From assembly GCA_030141605.1 (NCBI GenBank), contig JAQGDQ010000016.1, positions 605,499 through 669,498 on the forward strand: DNA of 64,000 nucleotides. Reading direction: 5' to 3'. The DNA comes from Tubiluchus corallicola (lineage: Eukaryota > Priapulida > Priapulimorpha > Priapulimorphida > Tubiluchidae). The notes under the pieces are model-generated. The model had not been told where the DNA came from. It saw only the letters and a list, made by a program, of their open reading frames with translations, and made no database searches. This document shows positions 1 through 27,579 of the stretch, one piece after another; the first letter of the stretch is position 1, and each line of letters opens with the position of its first letter. The position numbers were made by a program, and so were the translations under genes.

Positions 1-770
1 CTTATTGCTATATAATAATGATTTAATACAGTTAAACCAAGATCTCAAAGAATTTTAATCTTACATTACTTAACATTATAACAATGTTTAATCATTGGCA
101 TTACATTACCTTACTTCACCATTACTTTAATCGTATTAAGTAATTATTAAGTTATGAATAAATAACATATTCCCCTTCCTTTAAAGGGGCCTAATATGGG
201 GAAATTGATCAAAAACCAATAGGTCAAAAACATGCCGTCTTCGTGTGTTTAAAGTGTTTCCTTAGTTTGTAATTTATTTTAATGTATTTAATGTATGTCA
301 ATCGCATAAAAACAATGTGTTTGGATACTTAGCAAAGTTGCTATCTTGGTAGAGAGATTTGACTCTGCCTTCTCACAGTCCCTAAATTTTTTGAAGCTTA
401 ATGTTCTTGTTTGCTAAAATAGAGTAAGTAAATTTGTAGACTATTTTAATTAATAATAACTATCATGTCTACTGCAGGGTGGTACATAACTCTTTACTTG
501 GGGAAGAAAAACAACAAGTAACAATACAGAACAATTTATTACATTAAAGTATTGTTCAAACAATATCGAATCTAAAACACTCTCAAAATTTGGTGTGGAA
601 GACTCATACCTTTTACACAGACTGCAATGTTGAGGGGTGTGACTGGAGCGACTAGTGTAGAACTCAAGATTCCTCAGATATCTAACAATCTTATCTGTTA
701 AATATTGATCAGTTTCATGATTTTTTACCGTTTTAACATCCTGTTTGTCTTTCAGGATAGCTCTTGTGTG
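1..770. other. AT-rich sequence, no supported gene
   Basis: No coding exon can be supported here. Two weakly similar plus-strand stretches occur near 505-585 and 990-1075. Both translate to something like a leucine/histidine-rich segment around 'LLH', and the first is broken by a stop. They may be an old local duplication. Earlier exons of the cysteine peptidase gene that lies downstream could be hidden here. Confidence 0.4.
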
Positions 771-849
771 TGGTGGGGCTGAGATCTGACGAATTTCAAG
801 GGCATTTAATTCAATCAGAAAAATTAATCCCAAAGAGTTTCCAGGAAGC
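771..849 (+). other. candidate (degenerate) C1 peptidase active-site exon
   Basis: From the AG at 769-770 one frame reads through 'LLCVVGL' and then 'EFQGHLIQSEKLIPKSFQE'. This resembles the papain-family stretch that follows the catalytic cysteine (Cys-Trp-Ala-Phe, then a Gly, then Lys-Leu before the Ser/Gln-rich helix). The cysteine is at the right place, but the tryptophan after it is valine and no good GT donor is visible at the end. A one-base different frame gives 'SSCVWWG'. It could be a divergent exon, a decayed one, or chance. It precedes the better supported exons of the same family on the same strand. Confidence 0.3.
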
Positions 850-1424
850 GCAAAGCTTTCATACTTAACTTTGAGGGCATGGTAGATTCTCTATTGTTTT
901 AGCAAGCCTTTGATGTAATAGTTTGTTCTGTTTTTGTTTCTGTATATAAAATGTTATGCACCACCACGTACAATGTGCGTACCACCCTCTGGAAAGCAAC
1001 GCGCAATAATAGCACAAAGCATTTTGTTGCATGAAACTTTTGCTGAAACAGTAGAGAATCTATCACGTCTCCAGTCGTCTCACACAATCGACTATTTGAA
1101 GACTAGTGGTGATCGAAGCAAGCAACCCGAGAACTCTGTTATTGTTTTTTCGATCGAACTGAAAGACCTGAAAATCATCCCTACCAAACACACTGTAGCC
1201 TATTCTGATAGACAGAACTCAGGCTAATGTAATTTAAGAACATGTCACAGATTGATATTCAAAAGTTATGTTTCTAAGACACCTTTAAGAAGCGTTCAGA
1301 GATCTTGAGTTCCACCGTGATCTGTTCAATCATCTCCATCAAAATTGCAGTCTGTGCGCGACGTCCGAGACTATCCCACTAAATATTGAAGGCAGTAACG
1401 TGCCACTCTGTTTAATGTCTTCAG

Positions 1425-2973
1425 AAGTTTGATTGTTCAAGTAACGTTGCGAATGCTGAGAAAATAGAGGGGCAGAATCTTCTAGCAGGAGCATATCAAT
1501 ACAGCGGCTGGTAAGTTCCTGTTTTCTCTCAATAACTGTGCAGATGTGAATTATATCGTAAACACAATGCATTAAATTATACTGAGTAAAATATACTGGA
1601 AGATTACTGTACCCAAAATTGCTGCCGAAGAAGACTTATAATTATTGTTCATCATTGTCGTTCATCATAATTATGCCCATTACGTCTACTATAGACATTG
1701 GGCACGCAGACTTCTAAAAATTAAAGTAAAATCATCTCTGAAGTGGCGTTGACAACTCAGTGGCAAAGCAGTACGTAATTTGTTTTTGCTAAATTACTGC
1801 TGAGCTTACCTGTCTTAAGGTGAGATTTTTTATTTTATTATTACATTAGAATAATCTTAAACAGTTACTTATGCCAATAAGGTACTTTTTTATCAATAAC
1901 ATCGTTTTCTTGTTTGCGTACAAACACAGGGGTGAAGACGCCCTTCTGCGAGGTTTACAAACTGGTCCAGTGATAGTTCTTACTGCTCTAAACAGGAAAC
2001 TGGAGAGTTACAAAAAAGGCAAGCACAATAAAAAATACTGCAGATTAAAAGTATGTCACTATATAAGTCACTTGTTAAGGATAAATGTTTGAATGTGTGT
2101 AAAAAATGTTGATTCTGTGTTCATTTAAAATAAGGTATATTTGACAATAATGACGAGCAATTCTCAGGCGAAATAGGACATGCACTCACTGTCATTGGGT
2201 ATACAGAAGAGTATTGGATTGCCCAAAATAGGTAGGTGCTATAATTTGACACAAGCTGGATAATTAATCCCTGTTTGCAGTGGCCCGAGTGCAACATACT
2301 GTTCTCATAATCTAACAATTTTAATTTTTAATTATCCAACCATTGCTGCTATTTAGAATTAAAGTTCAATCTGTTACATTATCCTAATCTTAAAATAGTT
2401 TAAACACTGAATTTGAAGATACTGGTGAAAATGACGTCTGGTACCTACAGTACTCTCACTTTTTGTTGTTTAGAAGCTGTTTCTTTAATGAATCATTGCT
2501 TCATTAAATACAATGTGGTTAGCATTAAATGCAATGCATTAGCTATGTGGTTACAGAAAAATTATTACTTTGTTACGAAGTTAAGCAACGCTGTCTTGGT
2601 TTTTAAATGAATGAGTGTCCCCGGTGAAAACAAGGCCTAAGCAGTTGAACCTACCAGATTTTTATTTTCTGTCTTTGGGGGAGGATTTATAAGAGCACTA
2701 ATAAAGCAAATGTTATTATACTGGTATATTTGCGCTAATATTGCGCGTTTGCTTCCAGTTCCTGTTTTTTTCAGGAACCGAAATTCGCGCAAAAAAGTGT
2801 AATCGAAACGAACAAACTATATGGTTTCATATGGCGGCTCTTTGAACTTGTTTTGTTATCGTTTCAGTTGGGGTACCGAATGGGGTGAAGATGGTTTCAT
2901 TCGAATATTACGGAAAAAATCTGGATACGGTGTGATTGGCATAAACTTGTACGCAATATGGCCACGAGTATAG
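1425..2973 (+). CDS. papain-family (C1) cysteine peptidase, 3' exons
   Basis: Four plus-strand exons fit together in phase: 1425-1510, 1930-2018, 2135-2231 and 2868-2973 (stop TAG 2971-2973). The first gives 'FDCSSN' and a 'AYQY' segment like the family's 'VDCS...AYQY'. The second holds 'LQTGPVIV' (family GPV motif) and 'YKKG'. The third holds 'GHALTVIGY' with the catalytic His and 'YWIAQN'. The last completes 'NSWGTEWGEDGF' with the catalytic Asn. Junctions are GT-AG except 2019-2134, which is GC-AG. Peptidases of this family cleave proteins, mostly in lysosomes or after secretion. The ~40-residue 'YPY' region between the first two exons is not found, so an exon may be missing or the protein is divergent. 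The upstream active-site exon is uncertain. The gene converges on the aquaporin gene. The last three exons are secure; the first is less so. Confidence 0.75.
1682..1710 (+). repeat. dispersed repeat core, copy 1
   Basis: A 29-bp core containing 'TAGACATTGGGCA' recurs with few changes at 51507-51535. Both copies follow a CAT-rich stretch. It lies in an intron of the peptidase gene. It is probably part of a small transposon or SINE family; the family is unknown. Confidence 0.5.
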
Positions 2974-5640
2974 CTTCAACAGAATGACATGGCTGCGAGA
3001 TACCACGTTTTGCACGCACTGCTGCATAAATTCATTAAGACTGTTTCAGAATAATTAATTTATACCATCATTGTTTTCTCGGTTTTGTTGAGGCGCTAAA
3101 ATAAATAATTGCAGTTCACATCAAAATTTTTGTCGTTTCGTCAGTTCTTTGGATGAACATGTGCATAATAGTTTTTACTCTTTTAAATTTTAATCCCTTT
3201 TCAAGTTTCTAGAGTAAACATGGGCTAATACAATGGAACTCTCAGTTACAGGCTTACAGCTCTATAAAAGTCAACAGAAAACTTAGAAAAAACTAAAAGA
3301 GCACCATCTTGCAGTCATAATGTAAACCAATATACTGCCAATTATTATCCCGATAATTATAAACTTTGTTCGATGTACGCGTTATAATACTGTCGTTTGA
3401 AAAATTATTTTTACTTCTAAGCTTGTATATTTAATCGTGTGAGGTGCTCACTGCACCTTCAGTATTAGATACTCATTGTGTATAAATGCAAGATAACTGC
3501 ATTGCATTTAGAATGTGCAGACAAGAATATCAAGGCTATGAGGTAATCTTTGCATTATTATGAATGTTAATATAAACAAAATTGTATCTACGTATACATT
3601 ATATTAAATTATAGACAAACTAAATTCGGCCAATAAACGAGTAACACATTTTTCTGGGGACGTCACATTGGTTTCGGGAGATAGAAGAATCTGACATTTT
3701 TAAATGCTCACTTACGTAGCACGCATCAGTCTTATTTTTTTGTTTTAATAATTCGGTATTAATAATAAATTTTAAAAACTGAACGTATTCGTAGCAAAAC
3801 CGCCAAGTGTTGGTTAGCCCTAACTGTTAGAAGCCATCAAAATGTTATTTCCAAGAAGTATTTATTTATATTAGGTATTTCACATATTATTATGCTTATG
3901 CAATTATTTTAAATGGTTTTCTAAAACTCTTTTCAGTTAATTTTTTTTTCGTTGTTATTATTATTATTATTGTTTTGATGATGATAACTGAATGAAAAAA
4001 ATCATGAAAAAGACCACGACACCTTTCATCATCGTTATCATAATCGTCATCGTCATCCCTGCTGTCGTCGACATCAGTTTAATCATCCACTCAAAACGAA
4101 TAATTATAGGGATTCATATCCGTGGAAGGTTTTCATGCGCCTGATATTCCGAGACTGGAGACACACTTTCTCCCACAGATGATACAGGTAAAATCGAGAT
4201 GGAAACTGGCAAAGGCACCAACGCCTCGTCCTTCTTTACATCGCATTCTCTTTTCCTCGGTCTTCTGTCCTAGCTTTCTTTCAAATGATTTGACGCCAAG
4301 GTGGACTGCAGGCTATAGTAGACTATTCAATCGAGACCGTCAACATCAATATCAAACTAAATAAATTGAATATCGCTAGGAAGTAGTTATTTTGGTTGTT
4401 TCTCATTATGTAGATATCATTATGATAGTTTTCCATTTATGAGCAGTTTTAAGAGCACATTTAGCATTTGATTTGCTGTTTTTATTTTACTAGCTTAAAT
4501 TATATCTTAATCAGAGCTATGCTGTGTTATTCTTAAGCTTTGCTGAAATAATGTGAAATTAGATACCGTAGACCCTACGTGCAATAGGTGAATAATTTTT
4601 TGTGCGCTAAATTTGTTTATTCCCACTGATTTGGCTTACTGTGGGTGTAAGGTAATCTCTACTAAAATTAGTATGATGTTGAAAGTCCTACAAATCTGTT
4701 GCTCAAATTTAAAATATTATTATTATGACAATATTATACACACTAATTATGTACATTAATTACATCGTTTTAATATGTTCCACGTAAATAAGGTAGCATA
4801 CATTGGAGCCAAAGGAAGAGCGTGGTTACAAAAACAAATATTATATGTACCAACAATAACTCTCGGTACAACGTTTAAATTATGTTTTACATACATTTAC
4901 GTTGAGTAGTAATTATAAGTGAAGTGAAATTAGATTTAACCAGACAATGGTTTATGTGACTAGAACATATATGTAAACAGAATGGTTTACATAAAACGCG
5001 ATTGTCTCATTTGTTCACATATACTATTTGGTGAAAGCTTCGTTATCCGAAGCAAAACTGCTGGTAGTCAATTGCTGAACTTCATAAACAATATCATATA
5101 TCATATCAGGTTGACAATATCGTTTACTCTCATTAAAACCATGTATTAATTACCTGCTAAACTGTCAAGATTATATTGACGTATATGGACAATATATGTG
5201 TTTACGTATTTGCAAGACTACAACAGTTTTAAAGTGTGTTCTCTTAATCACCATTTATGGTGTTTGCTGACACTGAAATTTCCGAGTAAGGAGACTTTTG
5301 AGAATATCACTGTCTGCACATTCATATTAAGAATACCAATGCTTAAGTCCTTTTGGTCCTTCATCATCGTCCATACCACCAAATTGTAAAGAAAATTATT
5401 ACGGTATATGGTCAGCAATTTAAGTCTAACAAATATTAAAGTATTATATAAAGTATAGCTGTTTTCAGGAAAACGATATAAAAGCTGCAAATAACACGAA
5501 TGACGAGGCAGGTAATGCAAATATGTAGCCAGTAGCCTACTCTCTGGTGAAAGCACAATGACGGAAAAGTTGGTCACAGGACAAGTCGTGTATACATGTG
5601 CGTAAGGTAGAAAAGTTCAGTAATAATGATGAGAACGAAT
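2974..5640. other. intergenic region between convergent genes
   Basis: No exon or conserved ORF is recognised. The stretch contains the 3' UTR of the peptidase gene at its left, ATT/GTT trinucleotide-like runs near 3950-3980, and ATC/GTC-like runs at 4025-4080. The 3' UTR of the aquaporin gene (minus strand) should occupy the right end. Confidence 0.5.
3100..3105 (+). terminator. poly(A) signal AATAAA
   Basis: AATAAA lies about 127 nt past the stop codon of the cysteine peptidase gene, a normal distance for a 3' UTR. Confidence 0.5.
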
Positions 5641-20788
<15,148 letters not shown>

Positions 20789-22654
20789 TTTATTTATTTT
20801 ACACGGGAAATCTGCTGTCTGTGCAATCAGTAGTTCAGTTCAGTAACTTTGATTTTTCTGCAAATTTCTAATAAGCATAACAAGTAACAAAATCCTAAAC
20901 GATACTAGTGTACACGCATCTGTGCTGTACAAACGTTCCCAACATAATGCAACTTTGAAAGGGTGGATTCAATGGAAGCGAATACCTTCTAATACCGTTT
21001 GCATCATTTTATAGTTTATATAAAAGAGGTAGGCGATTGTTCAGTTTTGTTTTCTCTGTTTCATTAATAATTTGTTTCACATGCTTTTTCAGCTTATTAT
21101 GGTTTGGTCTATTTTGTTTATGACGACATCCACCCCCAGTCGAAAACTGAATGTCTAACATTGGCGCTGTGTAATTACTACTGATAAGCGGTACAGAGGT
21201 CGGGTTCGTTGTGCGTGTTTTCGATATCGATCACGGTCCACAAGCTGTATCAAATAAGAATAAAAATAACGTCATTAAACGCTTTGATTGGAATGTTTTT
21301 TATATACTTCGGCACACTGCAAGCCGGAATGCAGCACTCAAAGACAGGACCTGCTCTATGAGATGTTTGTGGCGTGATGGAGTCTAGCTCGCTATCAATA
21401 AAATCCTTGTAAGATGCGCCACTGAACAGTCAGTCTCGTTCAGATGTGTATATACATGTTCCCTCCACGAGGAAACAGCTAAACTTTACGAATGAAGCGA
21501 ATTAATAGAAACAATGGGAAAGCGCTCGTACTTATTCCACCCAGCCACAAATCGACATGACATTGTAACGAAAGTAAACAAAAACGATATTTCATTGTTA
21601 ATTTTTTACTTTTTTCTCGATTGTACTCTAAAATTGTATAAAATTCGCACTTTTTCTAAAATCCACTTAATATATAGATAATATATAATAATAATATGTA
21701 ATATAGATATATAAATCCATTTAGTATATATGCAACAACATGACTACCACAAAAAGAATCTTAAAGATACTAATATAACTGAAAAGGTCGTCGGTTATTA
21801 CAAAGTTGATGATCAAACTTGAAAACTTGTATTCGTTCTCCAACATTTAATTTGCTTTTGATGGTATGACTGATGTCAATGAAATTACATAGTCATCTAC
21901 TTTTCGGCATTATTACTGGTCATCATCTGTTAATTTTTCTGGTGTCTTTTGTGACAGGAAAAATTTCAAAGTTAGAACAAGTTTTGAACAACATGTTCTT
22001 CAGGTTGTTATTTCTGACTTCGTTTTTACAGTTTAACAAGGAACCAATAGAGGTTTCTTGCGACTACTCATAAAAACTGTATTAGTATTAATTTGAGGTT
22101 TAGGTATAAGTTTTCTACATTTCCCAAATTTTATTTTTTGTCCTTCAAATTATACTTCACGATTTTCTTCTGCGTGTAATGTTCCAGTTTCTTCAACAAG
22201 TTTCCTATAATGTTGATAATAACTTCAAAATCGTTGTTTTAGTAAAATGCTCGGATTTTTTGTGTAGAAGAATTTATTTTCCATTAGTATTAACTTCAGC
22301 TATAACCACAACCAGTGAAAAGCAAAAGATTTTTCCTTAACAGCTTTGTAAGGTAAAACAAGATAATCTTGATAAAAACACTGATAGTACTGATACGTCA
22401 ATTAAGTTAATATATAACCGCAAGCTGTAAGAGCATATCATCGACAAAGACATTTAAAGTGGTCTTCAATACATATTGAAAAAGGCCTACGAAACTGGCG
22501 CACGATAAGGAAAACAAAGTTCGATCCATTTTAAGCAAACAATAATCTTTTCACTAACTTATTTTTTAATTTGTGAAGATTCTTTAGAATTTTCTAACCA
22601 TTCAAGCCGTCATCTCACATCATTTGCATGTCATCTCAACGCCAATGCATTGTT

Positions 22655-22779
22655 TTATATGTTTCCATCGTTCTGCACGTTTGCCTTGTTTTGGTCATGA
22701 AGCTTCTCCAGGCTCTCCTCTTTTGACCGCTCGGTAGCCATGACAAACTTCATCCCGATCAACTTATTCACTTGGCTAA
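22655..22779 (-). other. candidate isolated terminal exon
   Basis: On the minus strand a T-rich acceptor ending TTTAG (22781-22780) is followed by 41 open codons and a TAA at 22657-22655. The peptide is hydrophilic ('ERSKEESLEKLHDQNK' within it) with more GC than its surroundings. I do not recognise the family and see no partner exon. It could be a gene fragment or chance. Confidence 0.25.
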
Positions 22780-23079
22780 CTAAAGAAAACAATCAAGTAA
22801 ACAAGTCAAATGCCTTCACTTTCATACTGAAAACTAGCCGAGGTATTTACCCATTGCTGAGGTTAGTACTTATTACGTGTGTAAACCTTGAATTAGCTTC
22901 GTAGTGATTTGCTCAAGATCGACTGCTTTATGTCATTTACACTGTTTGGCGTGATTCAGCTACTAAATCAGATGAGTTCTTGAGTTGCTTTTGCTCCTTT
23001 GTATTATAGCATTACTTGAAATTTCTTGCGTAGAACCAATTAGTGCGAAAGCATGTGTCTAGATATGAAATCTCCAGGG

Positions 23080-24300
23080 CGGTTTTTGAAGAAGGCGTGT
23101 CAGCCGTTTAGATGTTCTAGGGACATCCTCAGCTAATGTAGGTAAAAATGGCACAGGAAAAATGCCATGATAAAGATGACACAGGAAAAAATGGCACAAA
23201 TGGAAAAGTGAGTAAAAATGGCACAGGAAAAAAATGGCACAAATGAAAAAGTAGGAAAAAGTGGCACACTTATAGTAAAATACGTGTTTAGGGTAAGGGT
23301 TACAGTGGAAGATAATTAGTTTAGTTATTTCTACCTTTGCCAAGGACGTTATGCTTCAACACAGTTTGGTTGTTTTTTGGTTGGTTGGTTACTTTTTGTC
23401 TGTTATGGCAGCAACCATATTACGCCAAGACAATCTAACAAATTTCCAAGAAACTTTATGAAAAAGGTGGGTATAGGGTGCCAAAATGGAAATCTTATCC
23501 CCTGTTCTTTCTTCGCAAAACTTGATCGAACACCAGGAAGAAAACAAAATCGTAAAGCACTTCGTGGAGGTCTCAGAGGGAGTTTTTAGTACGAGTTAAT
23601 TCCAGGCCCATTTCGAGAAATTCTCTCTTGTAAAGCTGTGTAACGCTGTCTATAACCTTTGCTATTAATCCGTATAGCCTTATAAGGCGACTTGGTATGT
23701 AAATGTCAGTCTATTGCCACCGCCAAAATTAATGGTTAAAAATGTAAATAAACACTATGTGGAACCTACGCGTATTATAAATCTATTTAATGAACAAGTA
23801 TTTTCTGAGTCTTTTGCCAGTTTATATAATACCAATACAGGTACATCTTTGTGTGTTTGCTTGTTTATCTTTGTGTTACATTTTTTTTAATCAGACGAAT
23901 AAGTTCAGGATTGTTCGGCTTTGGCAGAGATCTGCTTCTTACTGAGCGCGTTTTAGTTAGGATTCTGCATATTGCAGAATCTTCTTGAAACCAACCGCTT
24001 ATTTGTCAACTTTTATTATTCTCCGCTATGACACTTAATAACTCCAAAACTACACTCCCTAATTTTATTACAGAAATCAATTGCATCAACTGCGTCATTT
24101 TTTCCTACTTTTCCATTCGTGCCATTTTTTCCTGTGTCATTTTTACTTGCACTACTTTTTCCTGTGTCATTTTTGCCGTGCCATTTTTCCTGTGCCAATC
24201 TTTCCTATTCCATTTTACCGTGCCATTTTTTCTTGTGCCATGTTACCTGTTCCTTTTTCACTACACACCTTCTCCGCACTTCAAGAAAAGCTAAGGTGGC
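23080..24300. repeat. inverted repeat built of short TGGCACAGGAAAA words
   Basis: At 23140-23270 the unit TGGCACAGGAAAAA occurs several times in the forward sense. At 24110-24250 the complementary words (TTTTTCCTGTGCCA) occur in tandem. The outer flanks also look related (an 'ACACGCCTTCTTCAA'-like stretch). The arms are separated by about 840 bp without a gene. The ORFs in the arms, which share translated words on opposite strands, are by-products. Confidence 0.55.
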
Positions 24301-25446
24301 AGTCTTAAATATTGTTAAAAGGTTCAAAAGGTGGCCAAATGTCAAAATGGCCAAGTGACCAAGCAATCGCGATATTTCTTAACGAATAAAACTTAGTTAG
24401 TCCAATTATTGTCAAGGTTTTTCTGTTTTTGCAACTTGAAAGTTTACATTTTCGTTTTGAAAAAGTATTTCAGAATTTTGTACCGGAGTCCAAAAATAAA
24501 AGTAGAAACATGGGCAAAAATCTAAATAAAAAAGTCTGGCAGCCCATGCTCAAAATAATACCAGTAAAATGAGTTTTGCTCATTCAATCTGGTAACCAGC
24601 TTTTAATTATTTTAAATGATTGAGTAGACTTTAGTGCTTACTGCCTAGGTGGCACTATTAATTTTCAAGTAGGTGTCATGAGTGATATTTGTGGGACCAT
24701 CCTAAAAAGCCGTATTGGTGTAAATTTGTGCATGAAAAGGATGAGGCTACACATTTACAATGTTGTAGCGCAGGCGTTAAAAGTTTAGCATTTTACCATA
24801 TTAATTATACTGTTGACTATTATATAGACTATACTTGTATAGTGGAAAAAATTTCAAAGATCCGTCATGGCACACTGCTCTAAAAACTGCCCCATCTCAA
24901 AACAACCCAGAAATTTGTTTACCTACATAAGCCTACATCCTTTTTATCTATATAATTTTCTTTTCCTACTGTAAATTTTTATCTGTACTGAGACTGTACA
25001 GTGTACTACTTTGGACATTGCTCATATGAAATTCCCATAATAGTGGTTGGACATGGGGCATTTTGTGAAGCCATACCCAAAAGGCTTAAATATATTTAAA
25101 TTCAAATAAAAGGAGTTATTAATAATTCCACTACAATCCAACACTACTCAACTAACCCAGAATAGTGCTACGCATGTAACAACAGTGATTATTAAAATCA
25201 TAAGCCTTCAATGCTTTATTTTGTTGGCATATTATTATAGCCCATTAGCCAAAAAATGCATTTAATGCATTTCAATGTAAAACATTTCTAGACAACAAAT
25301 AAATAAATAAATCATCACGCGCACACTTTCAGTTTTATAGGCCTACAAGAAGTGCTGTACTACATATTGTAAGAAAAATAATGCTTGTTGTACGTCAAAC
25401 ATGAAATATTTTTGTGTATGGTTTACATGTCCTGTGAAATACGTAC

Positions 25447-26429
25447 TTTCATGGTCATCGTCCAACAAAAACGCGTCATTAACCATTCCTTTCACGTGCT
25501 GCTGCGTAGTGCTCAAGCCAGCAACCTTTCGTGGCTGACGTGTCACGTCTGGCCAGTGAATCCCAACGCAGCAATTATAAACCCAAGCACCTGTTACTGC
25601 ACCAATGTGTGGTCCAATTACAGGTATCCAGAACCTCAACCAGCGATTATAGCTAAAATACGTGAACTTTATGAAAACAATGCATTACAAATATCAGGGT
25701 TGTAATAAAATCAATAAATCTTAACAGCAAGAACAATTGCATTTTTTTCTACTTTTTACTTTTTCTTTGCTTTTCTATTCTTTTCCTTTCTTTTCTTTTC
25801 TTGGTGGTTGGTGCTGTTGCTGTCGTCATCATCATCGTCGTCGTCGTCAACGTCAACGTTGCAGCAACCGCTAAAACATTATATTCTTAACATACTAAGC
25901 TAATTAGTAGTGGGGCAAAATATAAATCAACAAGAAGTACTTCTACATAAGCATCTACCACACACGTAAACGATTCAGACTACCATGGTTTTTCAAGCGA
26001 CGTCGCTGCCGTAAACACCAACCAGCTAACAACATCGAGAATGCCATTCATCAGAATTTACAATTATGTAAAAAAAGCTAATTGAGTAGTATAATATCTC
26101 AAACACAAAAAATAAAAAAAAGACGTTTTTGCTCATGGCTTAATCGTTTCAGAAAACTATCAATGCAAAAAGGTAGCTATTAGCTTGCTAAAAAATTGAA
26201 ATCTGGACCCCACTGCAACACGTCTACTGTAAAATGCAAACTTACAAGACTTCAAAAATCGCTGTGAGTTTTAATTTGTGCGTAAATTTACCAAAATAGA
26301 CTCCACAAACTGCTACAGCTCCAACAAATGCTCCGAGGTACTGGCACAGCCAGTAAAAGTAAACTTTGTACAGTGGCATCCGACCTAGGATAGCTATAGC
26401 ACCAGTTACGGCTGGATTGATATGACCGC
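25447..26429 (-). pseudogene. truncated tandem copy of the aquaglyceroporin gene
   Basis: Two minus-strand exons are clear homologues of the complete gene at 5.6-20.8 kb. 26429-26292 (138 bp, same length and splice phases) encodes 'GGHINPAVTGAIAILGR' and the following helix. 25652-25447 (206 bp against 212 bp) encodes 'WIPVIGPHIGA' through 'KGMVNDAFLLDDD'. The 640 bp between them do not contain the loop C exon or the second NPARD exon, and no first exons or last exon were found. Reading frames and splice sites of the two remaining exons are intact. Without the second NPA half the product could not form a channel. It is probably a partial duplication or a gene decayed by deletion. It is also possible that the missing exons were lost in assembly. 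Confidence 0.75.
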
Positions 26430-27325
26430 CTATACAAAAAACAATCGTTAGACTTTTACACATATGTGGTTTTATTTTTGAGGGTTTAACGTCCGAATGA
26501 ATTGGTCTTGGTGTCCTCATGTAAGCTATCCGGTAGACAGTTTCTTCTTTTCTATGCAATTCGCAATCCCGCACTCAACGGCAGATACTAGTACTACTAC
26601 TGTTAAATTTGTTTAAGCCTTATGGGGACATCACCTGCTCATCTCTAAAAATAATCTTCCAAGTTTAGACACGAACAGCTGAACAACTTACAGTAACATC
26701 CTGCAGGTGCTGCCATCGTACGTCAATGTTGAAAATGGCAGACAACACTAATGTTGTTGTTATTATAATGTATGCAGTTGGGAGCTTTAAAAAGCTTATT
26801 TTGTCTTACGAAAAATTTAATGTCAGCTGTCGTGCTTTTAAACATAGTCATAAGGCATTCGATGATTTTAATGTCTGTAATGTTATGACAGTACCATAAC
26901 TGTCCTTTCAAATGGATTGGGTAGGCAGTCTACAGATGTTTTAAGATTCTCGGGCAAATTTTTAAAGCGCACTTCAAGACTAAGGTTACGTAGTATTGCT
27001 TTTTTACCCGTATAATTTGCACATGTTATTTTCTTCTTCGTCACAATTTTTGCACTTGCAGCATAGTACGTTGCCTCATTTTCCGCTCCTCTTTGGTGCT
27101 TCTGATAAAGCGTGCATAGGTCAACCTCTACTATTCCCGAGCGTTAGTTGTGTTACTGTTAACACGTAAAATCAAGAAGTTGTCAAATAATGTTGCACCA
27201 GATAATTAAACATGGCTCAATTTTTGTTGTAACAGAAAGCCATTCAATTTTATCAAAGACATGTATTCAAAGTTACTTACTAAAGGTACTTACTAACACC
27301 TAACAACTATCTTGCATTCATCTAG

Positions 27326-27440
27326 AATTCTATGACCATGGAGTTTCACCAACCGACTTGTCTACTGGAATGGCAGATGGTATGGTAGACCACAAAGGGG
27401 CTTCGCTATTTTATGGCAAAAAATCTTCCTGTTACCAGTA
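27326..27440 (+). mobile_element. possible LINE reverse-transcriptase fragment
   Basis: One frame reads 'FYDHGVSPTDLSTGM', resembling the 'HG..P..L..G' segment in the N-terminal part of LINE reverse transcriptases. It lies left of the endonuclease remnant, which is the wrong order, so it would have to be a separate copy or a rearrangement. The match is weak. Confidence 0.2.
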
Positions 27441-27579
27441 AAATACTTACCTGTTATGACGATTGCAGAATAATGGGTATATTTCTTTCATTTCCTCGTA
27501 AATTAATGCCACTTGTTTTAATTTATGTTTACTTTACACATGAAGCTGATAATAATTTGATGAATTTAGGTATTGTCTA

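Larger units (their letters stand above)
20789..25446. other. intergenic region upstream of the aquaporin gene
   Basis: The right neighbour is the broken aquaporin copy. It holds the inverted short-word repeat at 23.1-24.3 kb and a possible isolated exon at 22655-22779 (minus). The promoter of the aquaporin gene should lie just right of 20788, but no clear element is seen. Confidence 0.4.

Noticed and set aside
450-1227. Two similar ORFs on opposite strands
   Set aside because: Similarity is weak and one copy has a stop; not enough for a gene or named repeat.
25385-25705. Plus-strand ORF over the aquaporin copy
   Set aside because: Shadow of the minus-strand exon that carries the aquaporin homology.
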